This document shows, piece after piece, positions 1-12,800 of a DNA stretch of 64,000 nucleotides. Both the position numbers and the translations under genes were made by a program. The stretch is from Entomortierella parvispora (taxonomy: Eukaryota; Mortierellomycota; Mortierellomycetes; Mortierellales; Mortierellaceae): the NCBI GenBank assembly GCA_963573315.1, contig OY752152.1:1-64000 (forward strand), given 5' to 3'. Under the pieces are notes generated by a model. The model was not told the origin of the DNA and made no database searches. It worked only from the letters and a program-made list of their open reading frames with translations. How positions within the stretch are numbered: position 1 is the stretch's first letter; each line of letters begins with the position of its first letter.

Positions 1-361
1 AAAAAACCCTAAAAAAACCCTAAAAAAACCTAAAAAAACCCTAAAAAACCCTAAAAAACCCTAAAAAACCCTAAAAAACCCTAAAAAACCCTAAAAAACC
101 CTAAAAAACCCTAAAAAACCCTAAAAAACCCTAAAAAACCCTAAAAAACCCTAAAAAACCCTAAAAAACCCTAAAAAAACCCTAAAAAACCCTAAAAAAC
201 CCTAAAAAAACCCTAAAAAACCCTAAAAAACCCTAAAAAACCCTAAAAAAACCCTAAAAAACCCTAAAAAACCCTAAAAAACCCTAAAAAAACCCTAAAA
301 AAACCCTAAAAAACCCTAAAAAAACCCTAAAAAACCCTAAAAAACCCTAAAAAACCCTAAA
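1..361. repeat. Telomere repeat array, unit CCCTAAAAAA
   Basis: About 35 head-to-tail copies of CCCTAAAAAA (TTTTTTAGGG on the other strand) start at base 1 and stop at a transition to unique AT-rich DNA near 361. Most units are 10 bp. A scattered minority are 11 bp with seven A, and one near the start has only two C. The C-rich strand reads 5' to 3' inward from the left end, which is the polarity of a true left chromosome terminus rather than an internal array. The usual fungal repeat is TTAGGG, so this unit has four extra T per repeat. A-run length variation fits telomerase slippage or sequencing error in homopolymers. Confidence 0.95.
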
Positions 362-3300
362 CTTTAACCTTAATTTCGGGGATTAAACCCTAAAGTGTCA
401 CAATTGATTTGGAGATGGTCAGGCTATCATCACGCATATCCCTAAAAGGAAATATTGAAATAAAGTTTGAACTAGTCTAATTACAATTTATTCCTGCATT
501 TCATAAGATAGAGGCTGATTGAAGGCTTGTAGAAATATATTTCAATTGCAATTCACAATGGTGGATGTTGCGTAATTGATCAAAATATTTCCTTTTTAGG
601 GAATATTTGAAGGACCTTATCTCAAGATGCAATGAAATAAAAAAACTACCTTATATTGTATCAAACGATAGCTCTAGGCGGGGCCTTTGTGCTCATAAAA
701 AGATCTCGAGTAATTTCTCGAAACATCTCCTGAAATGGAAATATTTGAGTAGCTATTTCTTATGATCTGCTGAGAATACACCGATTCTTCAGGTAGGTTA
801 GGATACCTCATTTCAAGGGTTTTCGAATAAGTGTAAAACTGCAGCCTCTGATCAAGCCGATTTTGAGCAATTGATGATGAAAATTTTTAAATACTATTTT
901 CTCGATTTCAATGAGTCACCCACCTTCAATGGTAAGAATAGGCATAACTGAGAAGCGAGTCTTAGTGCTGCTTTAAAAAAGATCACAAGTTCGTAACGCG
1001 GATGTTCATCAATCGCCCCTAATAGACTATTTTTCATTAAAATTTTTGGATGTCATTTCTCCAGAAGCACCTTGAAGATATGGAAGAGTATTGCATGGTG
1101 ACAATAGATGCTGATGAGCGCTTTCTGTGGCTGCTGTTGCATAGTCGATTCATAAGGTGGATTTCGAGCAATTGCTTGTCAAAATTTTAATCGCCATATT
1201 TTGTGTCATCTTTTTCTCCATATCTAGTTTGTTGAGCTTATTGATTAAAGGGCCCACCGGTAGGCATTTACGAGAGGTTGTTTTCACGTCAAAAAGATCA
1301 CAAGTTCTTGTGACAGTTCTTGAACAATTGCTTGTCAAATAAATATTACAAATTATTTTGAACACCATTATCTCCAGGTCCACCTTAGAGAATGGAACAC
1401 AAGTCATGGGCAACCAACACCATTAACGATAGCCTTCCATTCCATCAAGAATATTCTCAATTTATCTTGTAGATCAGCCGCAATTGATGGTCGAATTTTT
1501 TTTTTTCACGAGTGAATTTCATTTCCTTATGACCTGCTTCGCGGATTGCAATAAAAATCATATGAACAGTGAGGCCCTCTCGATTGCATCCTGTTCATGC
1601 AGGAATGCCGTTGATTGATAGATCGGATGTGAAGCAATTGTTAGCGAAATGTTCATTTTTTTTTATTTTAGATGGCATTAACTTCAAATCTATTCTGCTC
1701 TGAGTCATCAGATCCACCAGCAGCGATAGCCGCTATAAACGACATTCAGATGGGCACGCAATATCGCCAGTTGTTTCGTCAACGCTGGAGTAACTGCAAA
1801 AAAAAAAAAAAAAACAAAAACAAAAAAGCCGCAATAGTTGAAAGTCGAACGATGATATCCCTAGATCTCCATAGAAGAGACCAATGATAATCACTCGTGA
1901 AGGTAATGTTAAGCGTGGAGTTGTCAGGAGCAAGACAATATAGACCATAGCCACCGTCGTTTCTGATCAATTGCTGTTTACATTTTTTACTTTTAAGATG
2001 AAAGAGACCATTACTTTGCATATCCCGAGTTGACGAGTCGGTGTGAAATGACTTTTACTTGAAAAGAACGGAACAAGGATAGTAAAGCCGGGATTGAGAC
2101 TGGGAGCGATATCAAAGGCAGTTGGTGAGCTGTTTCCAAGTTGCTACAGCAAAACCTATTGATGGAGTGAGTTCAGTTACATCGCTGGACGATATGTGTC
2201 GAACACACATGTTTGTTGAAGCGAAAGAAGAGGCAACATAAAGATCGAACGATGGCAATAACCTGTGCAGCTTGCTCAGCAAGTCGCAACTTTTCTCACG
2301 AGACTTGAGGATTCAACTGCAGCAATTGAGGCCGAAACACTCGACAATGGCCGCAAGTACTGTTGACCCAACACAAGTTCTGCAGTGGAAACAGTGAAAG
2401 TAAAGGCGGATCCAGAGTCTCGACTATCATGGATAGAAGAGCAAGAAGCCATTGGCGTACGATCACAGCCAAACAAAAGGAAAACATAGCTAGCCAAGGC
2501 AGAGCGGTACAAAGACAGGGATAAGTCAAGGATGCAGTTTGTGTATTAAGCTGAAGGAGGTGTACCTCGTATCAATGCGGCTACTATGGCGACCACAACG
2601 CAGTCAGCAAGTCCACAGCACCTCTGGCAAAGCAAGAAGAGATAGCGAGCGAGACAACGACAAGAGGAGCAGCGAAAGACATCTCTGTATTATGATAAAG
2701 AGATACGTAAGAGTCTGTAGGACCACGACAGTTGTTGTTGGGGCTATGGCAAGGTCAACAGACAGCCAAACAGGCGTAGAGCGGTAGGGTTCATAATGGC
2801 AGCACCGTACTCACCAAGGCCGTCGAACTGCGCCGCAGTACTCTTGTAGCAGAGAAACGAAGAAAGAGAGGAAGAACCCAGACAGAAAGTGGCAGTGAGA
2901 GGCCAAGACAACAGGAGCAAGCTATCTACAGCGTCCAGACTATGAAGTTCAAGGTCCACGACCTTCTCTGGTCAGAGTGGTTCCCAACACCAGCTTTGCA
3001 GCTTCGACTTTGAGCTAGATTGTCAAAGAGGCCAGTTGGAATGAGTCGGCTCGCTGTCAGATGGAGCGCACGTTAGCGCTGATGGTCGAAACAGTCTAGA
3101 TGAAAGTAGATGAAAGTAAATGACCAATCTCCAGGCATGCATGTTCAACACTCATTGTCAAACTGAGAAGATGAAGCCCAGCAGCCAACCTCGAACTGAC
3201 CCAAGGGTTCAACACTCAGTGTTATAGGGGAATGCCCCTGAGTTGAAGTGTCCCAAGCCACCCCGTCCACGCCATCCCGTGAGCGCACCTTCGCCACACA

Positions 3301-3600
3301 CACATTCGTACAGGTGAAGTGAGTACAGTTCATGCAGCTGGCAAGTGTGTTTCTTTATTTAAAGGAGCTTCATAGTACAAGTCAAGAAGAAAGACAAGAA
3401 AACAAGTCGGGAGAGTGATAGCGGTGCTAGGCTACTTGGTACTTACCCAACAGGCGCGCGTGCCTGGATTTATAGCTTCAAGTTTATCGCGAGTTGTTCT
3501 TGGATCATGGGGGATGGGCGCTGTTAGATGGAGTGAGCTTTACGTGGGAGTCAATTGAGAAGGCAAGGTCTGGCTTAGCAACAAAGTGAATAGAGGAGGG
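362..3600. repeat. AT-rich subtelomeric DNA with degenerate ~0.31 kb tandem repeat
   Basis: No convincing gene is visible here. Between about 860 and 1650 several phrases recur at similar spacing. 'AAAAGATCACAAGTTC' occurs near 978 and 1291. A 'CTCCAG..CACCTT' phrase occurs near 1060 and 1372. 'GAGCAATTG' or a close variant occurs near 867, 1165 and 1633. The shared spacing of about 290-325 bp points to a decayed tandem satellite. From about 2 to 3.6 kb the sequence is less AT-rich, with no recognisable coding sequence or exact repeat. Confidence 0.55.
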
Positions 3601-3769
3601 GGCAACGCCTGCGGGCGAGAAAGAGGGAAGTCGCTTGTTTTTTTTTCTGTTGGTCAAGGGCACACAAAAGAGTTAGAAGCAACCGTCGGTCCTGAACAAA
3701 GGATAAAGAGAGACGAAAGGTTCAACTGGGGTCAAGTGCACCGAGAGGGAGAGGGCTGTCAAGAGGGGC

Positions 3770-4990
3770 ACAAGGAGACAAGAGGGTAGACCAGGAACAA
3801 GACGCAAGAGGGAGACAAGGCACAAGACGCAAGAGGTGCAAGACACAAGAGGGAGACAAGACGGAGACCAGAAAGACAAGAGGGAGGCAAGAGGACGCAA
3901 GACACAAGAGGGAGAGACAGGGCAGACAAGAGGGCAGTAGAAAACATGTGGGAGAAGACAGACGAGAGACGCGGGAGTGACAAAAGCCAACAAACAAAAC
4001 AGAGGGAAGAGAGCACAGGCAGGCAGAGTGGTTGTTCAGAGGCAGACAGATGCAGACAGATGCAGAAGGGACCGAGGGATGAACACAGATGAAGACAACA
4101 ACAAGATGGATCCAGGTAGAAGAAAGATGGATCAAGTCAGAGGGAGGATGAGAGATGTAAGCAGAAGGAGGGGATGAATACAAATGGAGGATGAGGGACG
4201 AAGACAGAGGGAAGATGAACGTGTGCAGATGGAGGCACACAGAGAGAGATGGACGGGTTACAGACAAGATGGGCGCTGACAGAGGGAGGACGAAGCATGC
4301 ACAGACAGAGGAGGAGACAGAAGAGGAAGAGTCAGGGAAGTAGAGGGAAAAGGACATGGGCAGAGGGATGAAGGATGAGGGCAGAGGGAGGAAGAAGGAC
4401 ACGAGCAGAGGGAGGGAGGGACACAGCAGAGGGAGGGAGGGACACAGCAGACGGAGACGAGAGGAAGAAGGATGTGAGCAGTGGGAGGAGATTGAGGGAG
4501 AAAGAGAAAGGATGCGCAGAAGATGGATGCACGAAATAAGGATGCAGAGATAAGAGGGATGCAAAGCAGAGAAGAAGCACGCAGAAGACGGGAGAAAGGA
4601 AAGAAGAAAGACGAGGATACAGAGAGAAGAGGGGTGCAAAGAGGAGAAGAAGCATGCAGAAGGCGGGAAGAAGGAAGAGGGGAGGAAAAAAGACGAGGAA
4701 GCAGGCGGCAGAAAGAAGGATGCGCAGAAGAGAGATGAAGAGGGAAGATGCCGAGTGGAAGATGCAGAGGGGAAGATGCAGAGGGGAAGATGCAGAGGGA
4801 AAGATGCAGATGGGGGAAGATGATAGATGAAGAGGGAAGATCTGAAGAAGATGCGGGAAGAAGCAGAGGGGCTGAGGTAGAGGAAGAGAGAAAGCGAGAG
4901 AATGCAAGGTAGAGTGATGCGGAAGGGAAGAAGAGTAAAATGCAGAGGGGAAGAGATGCAGCAGAGGGCAAGGACGCAGACTAAGAGGGG
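3770..4990. repeat. 1.2 kb polypurine tract
   Basis: The + strand is almost entirely A and G over more than 1.2 kb, with recurring phrases such as AGGGGAAGATGCAGA and GGAGGGACACAGCAG. The complementary polypyrimidine strand stays open for 449 codons. The product would be a Ser/Leu/Pro/Phe-rich string with no domain, which is what a strand-biased repeat predicts. Shorter versions lie at 18.8-18.97 kb and 25.75-26.25 kb. I treat it as non-coding low-complexity DNA. Confidence 0.75.
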
Positions 4991-5059
4991 AAGAAGGACC
5001 GTCTGCTGGTCCGAGGGACAAAAAAACGAGAAAAAAGATTTTTTTTTTTGGCTTTCGCC

Positions 5060-6560
5060 CCAACAACCCACGGCTCCGCCATGGTCAAGAAGTCCTCTCG
5101 TAGCATGGTCAGGGCCAGGATCAGGGTGAGGGTCGGACAGACCACAGCCGACCTCAGTTGCGTCCAGCGCTTCGTCTCGTCCTTGTTGGCAACCGGAGTG
5201 ACAGCAAGCAAAGTCCTCAAAGAAGAAAGAAGTAGGCTTGATCTAAAGAAGGGTGAGAGTATGTCGGGAATAAGTATTAATACCCCCAAAACAAATATTA
5301 ATACAGTGAAGGGAACTTCGGTACAGAGATGCAGAGAGGGATACTGCTGAAAGAACAGAAAGTCCCACCCCCCTGCAGGCCCAGTTACTAGCGGTACCTT
5401 TCTGCTTTGGTGTCGCAAGCATCTTACAGTAGAAAAAATAACCAGTAGAGATATATCCACCCAGACGAGGAATGATACCCGCGGACGATGTATTCGGTAC
5501 TCCACACAGAGCCGAGGAGAGATGAACGTGTAGCAACCACACGACTCAGGGTAGGTCTTGCACACGACTCGGACCAAGGCATCATGGCGCGGCGAAATGA
5601 ATGTTAGCACCTGCCAGTGATGTTTCTTCTTGTTCCAGACGCGATTCGGCAAGACAGCCAACATTCGATTACAGTACCTTAACTTGCGTGACTAGTCCCA
5701 TCCTTACAATGGAAGGTCTGACCTCCGTTGCCGCCGAATACCAAGAAAAGAACAAAACAAAAGGATGAGAATTGCCTGCTATTCCTTGATATCCTCGTCA
5801 TCGGAGTGGGTCGATGGTCCTTCAATCCCGAGACAGCTGTTTGGAAATATTACAACGACCGTTCATGACAATTGCTAGGGTTCAAGCGAGAAGATCCGCC
5901 TCGATCTGGCATGGTATTTCTGGTCTACTGGAAACCTATGCAGCGGTTGAAATGTTTTGCAGAAGGCATCAGCTCTTTGCACGTCAACTTCATCGCACCT
6001 TGATCATTTGACCTTTCTTCTCCAATGGCTACATCCTACTGCAGAAAAAAATGAGTGTATCCTTGTCATCAATCACCAAAACAACCTCAATAAATGTTCT
6101 ATATGTCCTTCACATAGCTCACCGTTAGCACTCACTCCTAAATAATCGGCGGCCACGGTTGTTGATCCTTGTTGGTCGAACTTTCCTCCAAGTCATTACG
6201 CCAAAGATTTGTTCGAGATTCAGACGATTAAAAACTGAAATCATGATGTGCAGAGCACTTGCATTTCGATTGATCGGGTCCATAAATATGCCTTTGGAAA
6301 GAGCCCTAGTCTTACAAAATGACAATTAAGTCCAGAATTGTGAAGAAAGTAGATATCCAGAAACTATTTCATGCTCTAGGGCTCGTGTCTCGTGGTCGGA
6401 ATCGTACTCCCTCGTCCAACCGCATTCGGTACGGGGGTTCGCGCCGTTGAATAGGTCCTGTACAGGACTTCGCAGCGTAATACCTTCCAGATTGCTGACA
6501 AGATGGTTTCCTGCGTTAGCCACAACAGTTTTGTTGGGAATGCCGCCGGTAGATTGCGCC
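5060..6560 (-). pseudogene. R2 relic, copy 1 (unidentified gene family)
   Basis: This block is a diverged direct duplicate of 19.06-20.06 kb. Shared landmarks are GGCCACGGTTGTTGATCCTT (6151 and 19604), GGGTTCGCGCCGTTGAA (6435 and 19888) and a phrase ending CTTGTTGGCAA/CTGTTGGCAA near 5180 and 19180. On the minus strand both copies can encode a short segment containing DLFNGANP, which suggests a gene origin. The reading frames are broken by stops and indels, and the copies differ by about 0.5 kb of internal sequence. I do not recognise the family. Confidence 0.45.
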
Positions 6561-7264
6561 AGTTACTATAAGCATCCTGAATCCATCATCTGGAAAAGTC
6601 ACTTGCTGTTGACACGAGCGCAAGGTTCCTATCGTACGGCTTTCATCGTTATATCCTTGAACACGGCCAAACAAACTCTGCAAGCTCTTTTGCAAGAAAA
6701 CTCACCCTGCAAGTTGAATACGTCTTGCAAGCTTGTACCAGAAAACGTGTTCGTCAGAGCTGCATTGACTTGCGTTATCACATTCAAAGGCGCGGCACAG
6801 AGCCTATTGTGGAAGATGGCATCAGTGAGAACATATGCTATCGTAGTCGGTATATGCAGTCATCTATGCGTTTCTCTTTCGTTGCCAGATATACCTCTGC
6901 GATCATTTCTTTCAAAACAGACGCGATGTGGCGCCAGCGTCATCAGAGGTCGTGAAGGAGTATCCGGAATAGGGCCTAAGGTAGGAGCAGCAAGAGGGGT
7001 GAACCGCAGAAAAGGGAGAGCTGCATGGCTTGCATTGGTGCAAACATGCAAAATCGCGGTGGTAGTGAAGAATGAAAGACAGGGGGATGGATTACCTGGC
7101 GTGGTGGATGGATGACAATGCGAACAGATTTCTTGATTAGAGACGGGTAAGGAAGTAAGTCCTACGAGGGGAAGGGAATGACCAAGGATGGTAAGAGGGT
7201 GCAAGGGCAAGCAAGAACGCGAGAACGGACGGGCGGAGGAAGAAAAGAGCGCGCAAGGACCACG

Positions 7265-8180
7265 CACGTGCTCTTTTTTGCCATTCGTTTGTTTGCGCTC
7301 CCCCTTCTCCGCTTCTCCGCAAGGGAACCCCACCTCACTTCTCCTGTACTCTCCTCTTCTCTCTTCTCCTTCCTCTCGTCCATCAGCTGGACATCGGAAC
7401 ATCTGGCTTCACTTCGAAGGCATGCAAGCTAACGGCCATCAGATTCCAGCCAACAGCGACATGGACAGGTGTGGATATCGTGTTCTGGGAATAAGTCCAT
7501 GCACCTGAGCATTGAAGAAACACGCATGGAACTGTCGGGTGTGGTAATTACTCGTGCCTGCCAAAGAACGGGCCATCCATGCTGATGAACGAATCAAATT
7601 CATTAAAATACTGACCTCTTTTCCTTGTTCCGTTAGACGATGCTGGCATGCATTGAGTTCTCTGGCTTTCTGAAGGAAACAGGAATAAGCCCTCGCTCTC
7701 TACACAGGAACGTCAGCAACACCTTACATGTTCTGAGGAAACCTCAAGGTTGGCCGTTGTTGATAAGTCCAGATACTCTATTTTGGTTGTTGTCGTCTCG
7801 ACCGTGAAGATAACTGTCCAATCGGACCTCCAACGACGATGACCCAATCTCCTTTTGACCTCCACCGACGACTCTTTTTTCTACGCTGGATCGATGACAC
7901 AATGTCGAACTGTTTCACCAGGATCAGGATGCTTGTGCTCTGGCCGAGAGAGTCTGCTGACGATCATTGTGGCCATTCTAGATGACAGGTCTCACGGAAG
8001 AGTCATGACAGTCACCCGCGTTGCAATATTTTAGGCTATGCGTCTGTTGCTTGCTCGCGAAGACCGTCTCCCATGGTCTTCTCAGGATTCACCCTCAAAT
8101 GCCAAAAGAGAGACGTATCCAATATTTCCAGGACCTGGCGAAGAAAACAGCAGTGGACAAAGGAATAGAAGTGGACACTG
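7265..8180. repeat. R1 repeat, copy A (full length, ~0.9 kb)
   Basis: This segment aligns by eye with 13455-14420 along its whole length: a pyrimidine-rich start, the phrase GGACATCGGAACATCTGG, then AACGTCAGCAACACCTTACATG, and an end around a GAAGACCG..GGTCTTCTCAGGAT phrase. Shorter copies of the first ~300 bp occur at 9475 and 16150. I see no terminal repeats or transposase. One open frame through GHRNIWxHFEGMQAN is preserved between the two long copies, so a coding origin is possible but unproven. Confidence 0.65.
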
Positions 8181-8302
8181 TGCAAGCAGCCAGGGAACGA
8201 TCCAACCGTTTCAAGAAGATGGACTGGGAAGATCGACAGCGCTTGGAATACTTCATTCATGATCCAGTCTTGCCTACTGGAATCAAATCCTGTAGCCAAT
8301 AA
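8021..8302 (+). CDS. Small ORF at the 3' end of R1 copy A, hypothetical
   Basis: This 93-codon frame has a protein-like second half of mixed charge, including MPKERRIQYFQDL and a run rich in Lys, Arg, Asp and Glu. It has no domain I recognise. It overlaps the end of R1 copy A. The matching place in copy C (about 14.3-14.42 kb) has similar DNA but no equivalent open frame. It may be an exon of a degraded gene continuing into 8.6-9.2 kb, or chance. Confidence 0.25.
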   Translation: MQYFRLCVCCLLAKTVSHGLLRIHPQMPKERRIQYFQDLAKKTAVDKGIEVDTVQAARERSNRFKKMDWEDRQRLEYFIHDPVLPTGIKSCSQ

Positions 8303-8708
8303 TATGGATGTCAATGATCCTACAGACGACAGCAGCAATATATTGCTCTCAGAAACCCCCCGTTTATTGAGAGGCCTCCTTTTGATCTGCAAGAGAATGT
8401 GGACACCATCTGGCAACAAACACTGATTTTAGAGCCGCCAACCACAAAATGATGGAGACAGCGGTCTTTCAAGATAATTTAAAGGAGACACACTCGACAG
8501 CCTAGACCCTGCCCTTTTTTCACCACTGAAACTGCCACTCCATTATCCCACGCCTTTGTTCATTCTGTCTTGCATTCGCAGCATCCGCACCAACATAACT
8601 CTTCTCACTAGCCAATGGACTCATATATGATATCTATGATCCTCACATATGTCGAGTTCCTTTACCAAAATCCGCTCCGATTAATGGTGCCTGCATGTTC
8701 AAGCCATG

Positions 8709-9238
8709 ATCAAACAATGGGAACAACAGCTAACCGACGGGACGATTGCGAGCTTCTGGGACAGTTTACCAAAAATGTCGTCGAGCAAATGGTTTACAAA
8801 GGTGCAGGTAAGTTACTGTTGCAAACTTCAAAGGGATCAAACCAAATTGAAATGAATATCTCTTTTTGTTAACATGGACATCCTCGTAGAGATAGAATGA
8901 ACAAGCTAGCCACAATGTAAAAGGTTCCATCAAAAAATGTATGTCTAGTTGATCATCGTCCGAGGCACCATCTTTGAGCGGCACTCGGATCAAGAACGAT
9001 TTCCAAAAGAATTGGAAATCGAAGACAAGGTTCTTCAAATCCTGGTCATAATGTAAGTATCATCACTAACCAAACTACTTGGTCTTACTTGAGCTTATTC
9101 TCATTCAGTGTCATTCAATGTCAAGCTGTCGATGCCTGACCAGTACCGGAGACCGAAGTTGACTGAGACATCCGCGATGTTGTCTGGTCAAATATTTGGA
9201 CCATCTTTTTCGAATCAACGCCAGTGTCTGTGCAATTG
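8709..9238 (+). pseudogene. Truncated paralogue of the 9.8-12.8 kb gene
   Basis: Three exon-like pieces resemble the first two exons of the gene starting near 9.83 kb. The first ends at a GTAAGT donor at 8808 and has the FWDSL motif. The second (8949-9052) carries KELEIEDKVLQIL, matching AELEIEDKVLHIL of the downstream gene. The third (about 9109-9238) needs a frame change to align. Nothing matches the later exons; R1 copy B follows instead. This is a broken tandem duplicate. The function of the family is unknown. Confidence 0.5.
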
Positions 9239-9474
9239 TAAGCTATGTCACTCAAACATCCGAGAACTGCTCATTCGGCTTCTTTTGTGGAGTTGATCTT
9301 AAGTTTGGATGCCTTTTTCACTCTTTCAAACCATTAGAGGAGAGACCATTCTTCGAGAAGCCACAAGGACCAGCTGACAGTTCGAAAGATTCTTGGTGCT
9401 GGCGATGCTAAAGGAGCTAAAGGAGTGTCTGGTAGTCGTCTCGACTTTCGTCTTGTGGCAAGAGTTAAAGCAAT

Positions 9475-9780
9475 ACATTTGCGCTCTCCTTCTCCAGAGT
9501 AGGGAACCTCACTTCTCCACTCCTCTTCTCTTTTCTTCTTTCTCTCATCTATTAGCTTGACATCGGAACATCTGGACTCACTTCGAAGGCATTCAGCTAA
9601 CGGCCATCAGATCCAGCCAACAGCGTCATGGACAGGCGTGAATATTATGTTCTGGAAACAGGTTCATGCCCCTGGACATAGAAGGAACACGCAAGGAACC
9701 ATGGAACCGCCAGGGTGGTAATTACTCGTGATGGCTTAAGAACGAACCCTGCTCGGGTCAAAGTTTTGTTTGTTTCGGTT
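9475..9780. repeat. R1 repeat, copy B (partial)
   Basis: This carries the first ~300 bp of R1: the pyrimidine-rich lead, TTGACATCGGAACATCTGG, AACGGCCATCAGA, ATGGACAGGCGTG and GGTGGTAATTACTCGTG. It then departs from copies A and C and runs into the gene starting at about 9.83 kb. It sits between the truncated paralogue and the longer gene, so R1 lies at the joint of that tandem duplication. Confidence 0.65.
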
Positions 9781-9831
9781 GAAAATTTAGTAATGAAACT
9801 CATGATTACTTTCTGTATATATAGGGACTCG

Positions 9832-12800
9832 ATGTCTTGCTGCCTGAACACGATGTCGGAGCGAACATGCACAGACTTCTACAAGATGGGACAAGGATCA
9901 CTAATCGACACGGCCAAGCAACACGCAACAATGCCTGGCTTTGAGTGCCATCCATGTCGTTTCATCTTGGATAAGCATCTACCAAAGCTGAAAATGGAGC
10001 TGAACGTAGACAAGTTCTGGAGGTTCCTTATTGTGGAACGTGGCAGACTGCATGAACCAACTGTTGATCTTGGATGCTTTGCCGGCAGAGCTGGAAATTG
10101 AGGATAAGGTGTTGCATATCCTGATCGACTTGTATGTGTATCATATTCGTTCTTTTTAATTTACACATGATCAGCTTTGTACTGATATGTATCTCATTAC
10201 CTTCAATAGGTGTTCTTTCATCACAAAACCGGCTTTTGCCTCTGAAGTCCCATCGGAAAACGATTGTCTGGCTATTTGGAAGTCCATCTTTGATATCATC
10301 ATTATGAAGATCAGCAATCACTCGTAAGTTTTCCACTCGTTTGTTATACTTTCGCGTCAATTTGATGTGCCAGGACACTTATCCATTCAGCCAATTTCCT
10401 AACTCTAGAGGGGAGCAAATGCTGGAGGCTACGAAGGTCATTAAGAAAGAGCTCAGTAGAGAGAGTGCGGAATATGCAAGTCTACGGACCAGTGGTGGTA
10501 TGTGTCAATATGTAACTGACCACTTCTGTCGAAATATATGATATAGATGTCGCCCTGTTTTAACGTTCCAACTCTATTTTATCCTGTGTCCCTTAGATAT
10601 TTCTCGACGCAAAGGACAGGAGAGATCTGTGCGAGCAAGCAAGATCGACAAGCAACGCGGCGAGGCCTATCAGTACGACGATGTTGAGGATGGTGACGAT
10701 GCTGGTGCCAGTGAAGGATTTGATTCGCCGGACTCGGATGACGGTATGTGGAATATTACTGGAGATATCTGTTGAAAGTCACTCTGTCCATTGCCTTATT
10801 TATTGCTTTATTGTTCCTAGATTACACACCTGGAGCCAAGAGGCAACCAAAGTCCCTGCAATCAAGCAAGGTCTCCAAACAGTGCAAATACGATTATCGG
10901 CCGGAAGATGATGGAGACGCTGAGCTGAGTGATGATGGCCTCAGGCATGACGCCAGCTCTCACACAGATGAGCTTGGTATTTGTGATTACTGAATGTTAC
11001 CATTGAAAACTCGAAGCTGTTTGATATTCCTCGCCTAAAATCTGCTTTTGTGTCCCCTTTGTGTTCCAAGTCGCTAGACCCGAGATCGCAAGCCGGTGGA
11101 AGGAAATGCAAGAGCCCGAGAACCACGAAGATGTGGAATATTCTGATGTTGATTACACTGGGTATTCATCGAGTGACTTGTATGATCCAGATGATCTTTC
11201 ACACTTAACTCGGCTTAGAGCCCAAGAAGAGGAAGTCGAGGTAGAGTCTCAGGAGAGTGACCATGACGAGGAAATCGCCACCTAGCCCGGGACATCTCTG
11301 TGCCTGTGAAGAAACTGAAGTCTGTTAAGTGCCGAGTAAGTATCTTCGATTATGAAGATACAGTTTTGTGCGAGTACCTAACATTTGTTGTCTAATTCCA
11401 ATTATGTTCTTGCAGCCCTTTGATGTATATGCAAAAAAATCTTTCCAAAGGAGATACGAGTCACTTGGCCCCAAGTGGGTACTCTCAACAGGCAAGGTCG
11501 TCGAGGACAAACTCTACAAGATCGGACAAGAGTCTGAGTTCTACAGGTATGATTTCTGTTTGAAATAGCTATTGCTCATGCTTGCCATTGTCACCTGTTA
11601 TTGACCATGTTGTTGATTTTGTAAATGCATAGCCCGATTCATTCATTTATGGTGGATTGCAATGATACTCAGGTTGCAAGAAGCTTTACAAAGCCAGAGT
11701 GGGATGAGATCTGTGGACAATGGCCAACGACCCAGATTCCGGCCAAGACTGTTGACTATGTCGAGTCATTTTCAGATGTAGAGTCTCCTGAGGACCTTGA
11801 GAATCTTCTCAAGCGGCGACCCGAAGACATCGAGGAGCAACTTGTTTTCAGATGTTTGGAAGATTGGTATGTTTTGGCACTGTATCTCTATTACGCTTTA
11901 AATTTCGACTGATGTCCAACATTTTCTAACCCAATCTCTTCGTCTCATCTTGAACAGGCTCCATATCTACACTGATGATCCATCGCCCTTCCTCATCACC
12001 GAACGACTCTCCGAATCTTACTGGCAGGAGGAAGTTTGGGGCGTTACACGTAAGCTCGCCAAGGGCTTTGTGAATTGCAAAATGCTCCCGGGAGAGAAGG
12101 CCGGGGTAGAGAGCAAGGAACGCCAGAACCGCATCAAGGCGAGCAAGGGTGTCAGCAATACGCGTGCTTGTTATGGAAAGAAAGGCGACCTGTTCTGCCG
12201 ATCCTTCGATGAGCCAATGCGGGATTGGGCAGTTATTGAGGCAGCAAAAGTGTGGAATATTCACCTTGGCAAGTACACGATTGAGAGCTCCACCAAACTG
12301 CCACGCCAACTGCATGATATGCTCATGCACCGAACCAAAGAGCTGGGTGGCGTTGACCGGCTGAGAAATATCGCTGTTCCCGGTCTAGTGATGGGAGGTA
12401 TTCAAATTGACTAACATAGAAATATTGGGGCTCTATATGCAAAACAGACTAACGCTATGCTTTCTATGTAGGTCCTGTGGTCCAATCACTGAACTTGTGT
12501 TGGGGACGTGGCGGAGTCAACATCACACGGTTCCGCCGTGGTCGGGCTACAAGAGTTGAATCAACGATGGACAATTTCGGCATGAGCCTTTCTGCAGTGT
12601 ATGTCCTTATGATGTTTCGGGTATGCTATCTCCTCTTGCCACCTTTTGCTGCTCTCTTCTCGGGTTCCTATATGTACTAATCCAACATTTTCTGCTTAGG
12701 CGGAGATCGGTCACTTTTTGGAGACTTTTAATGCCGAGCAAAAAAAGATCCAGAAGAAAGAGAGGCTCCGATGGATCTTGCTCTTTGAAGGGCCAGCGGA

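Noticed and set aside
3722-5071. 449-codon open frame on the minus strand
   Set aside because: It lies wholly in a polypurine tract. The product is a Ser/Leu/Pro/Phe string with no domain, and several overlapping frames are equally open.
12150-12230. Assigning the 9.8-12.8 kb gene to the CRN family
   Set aside because: It has no ubiquitin-like header, P-loop or DxYDAP motif; only the subtelomeric location is shared.
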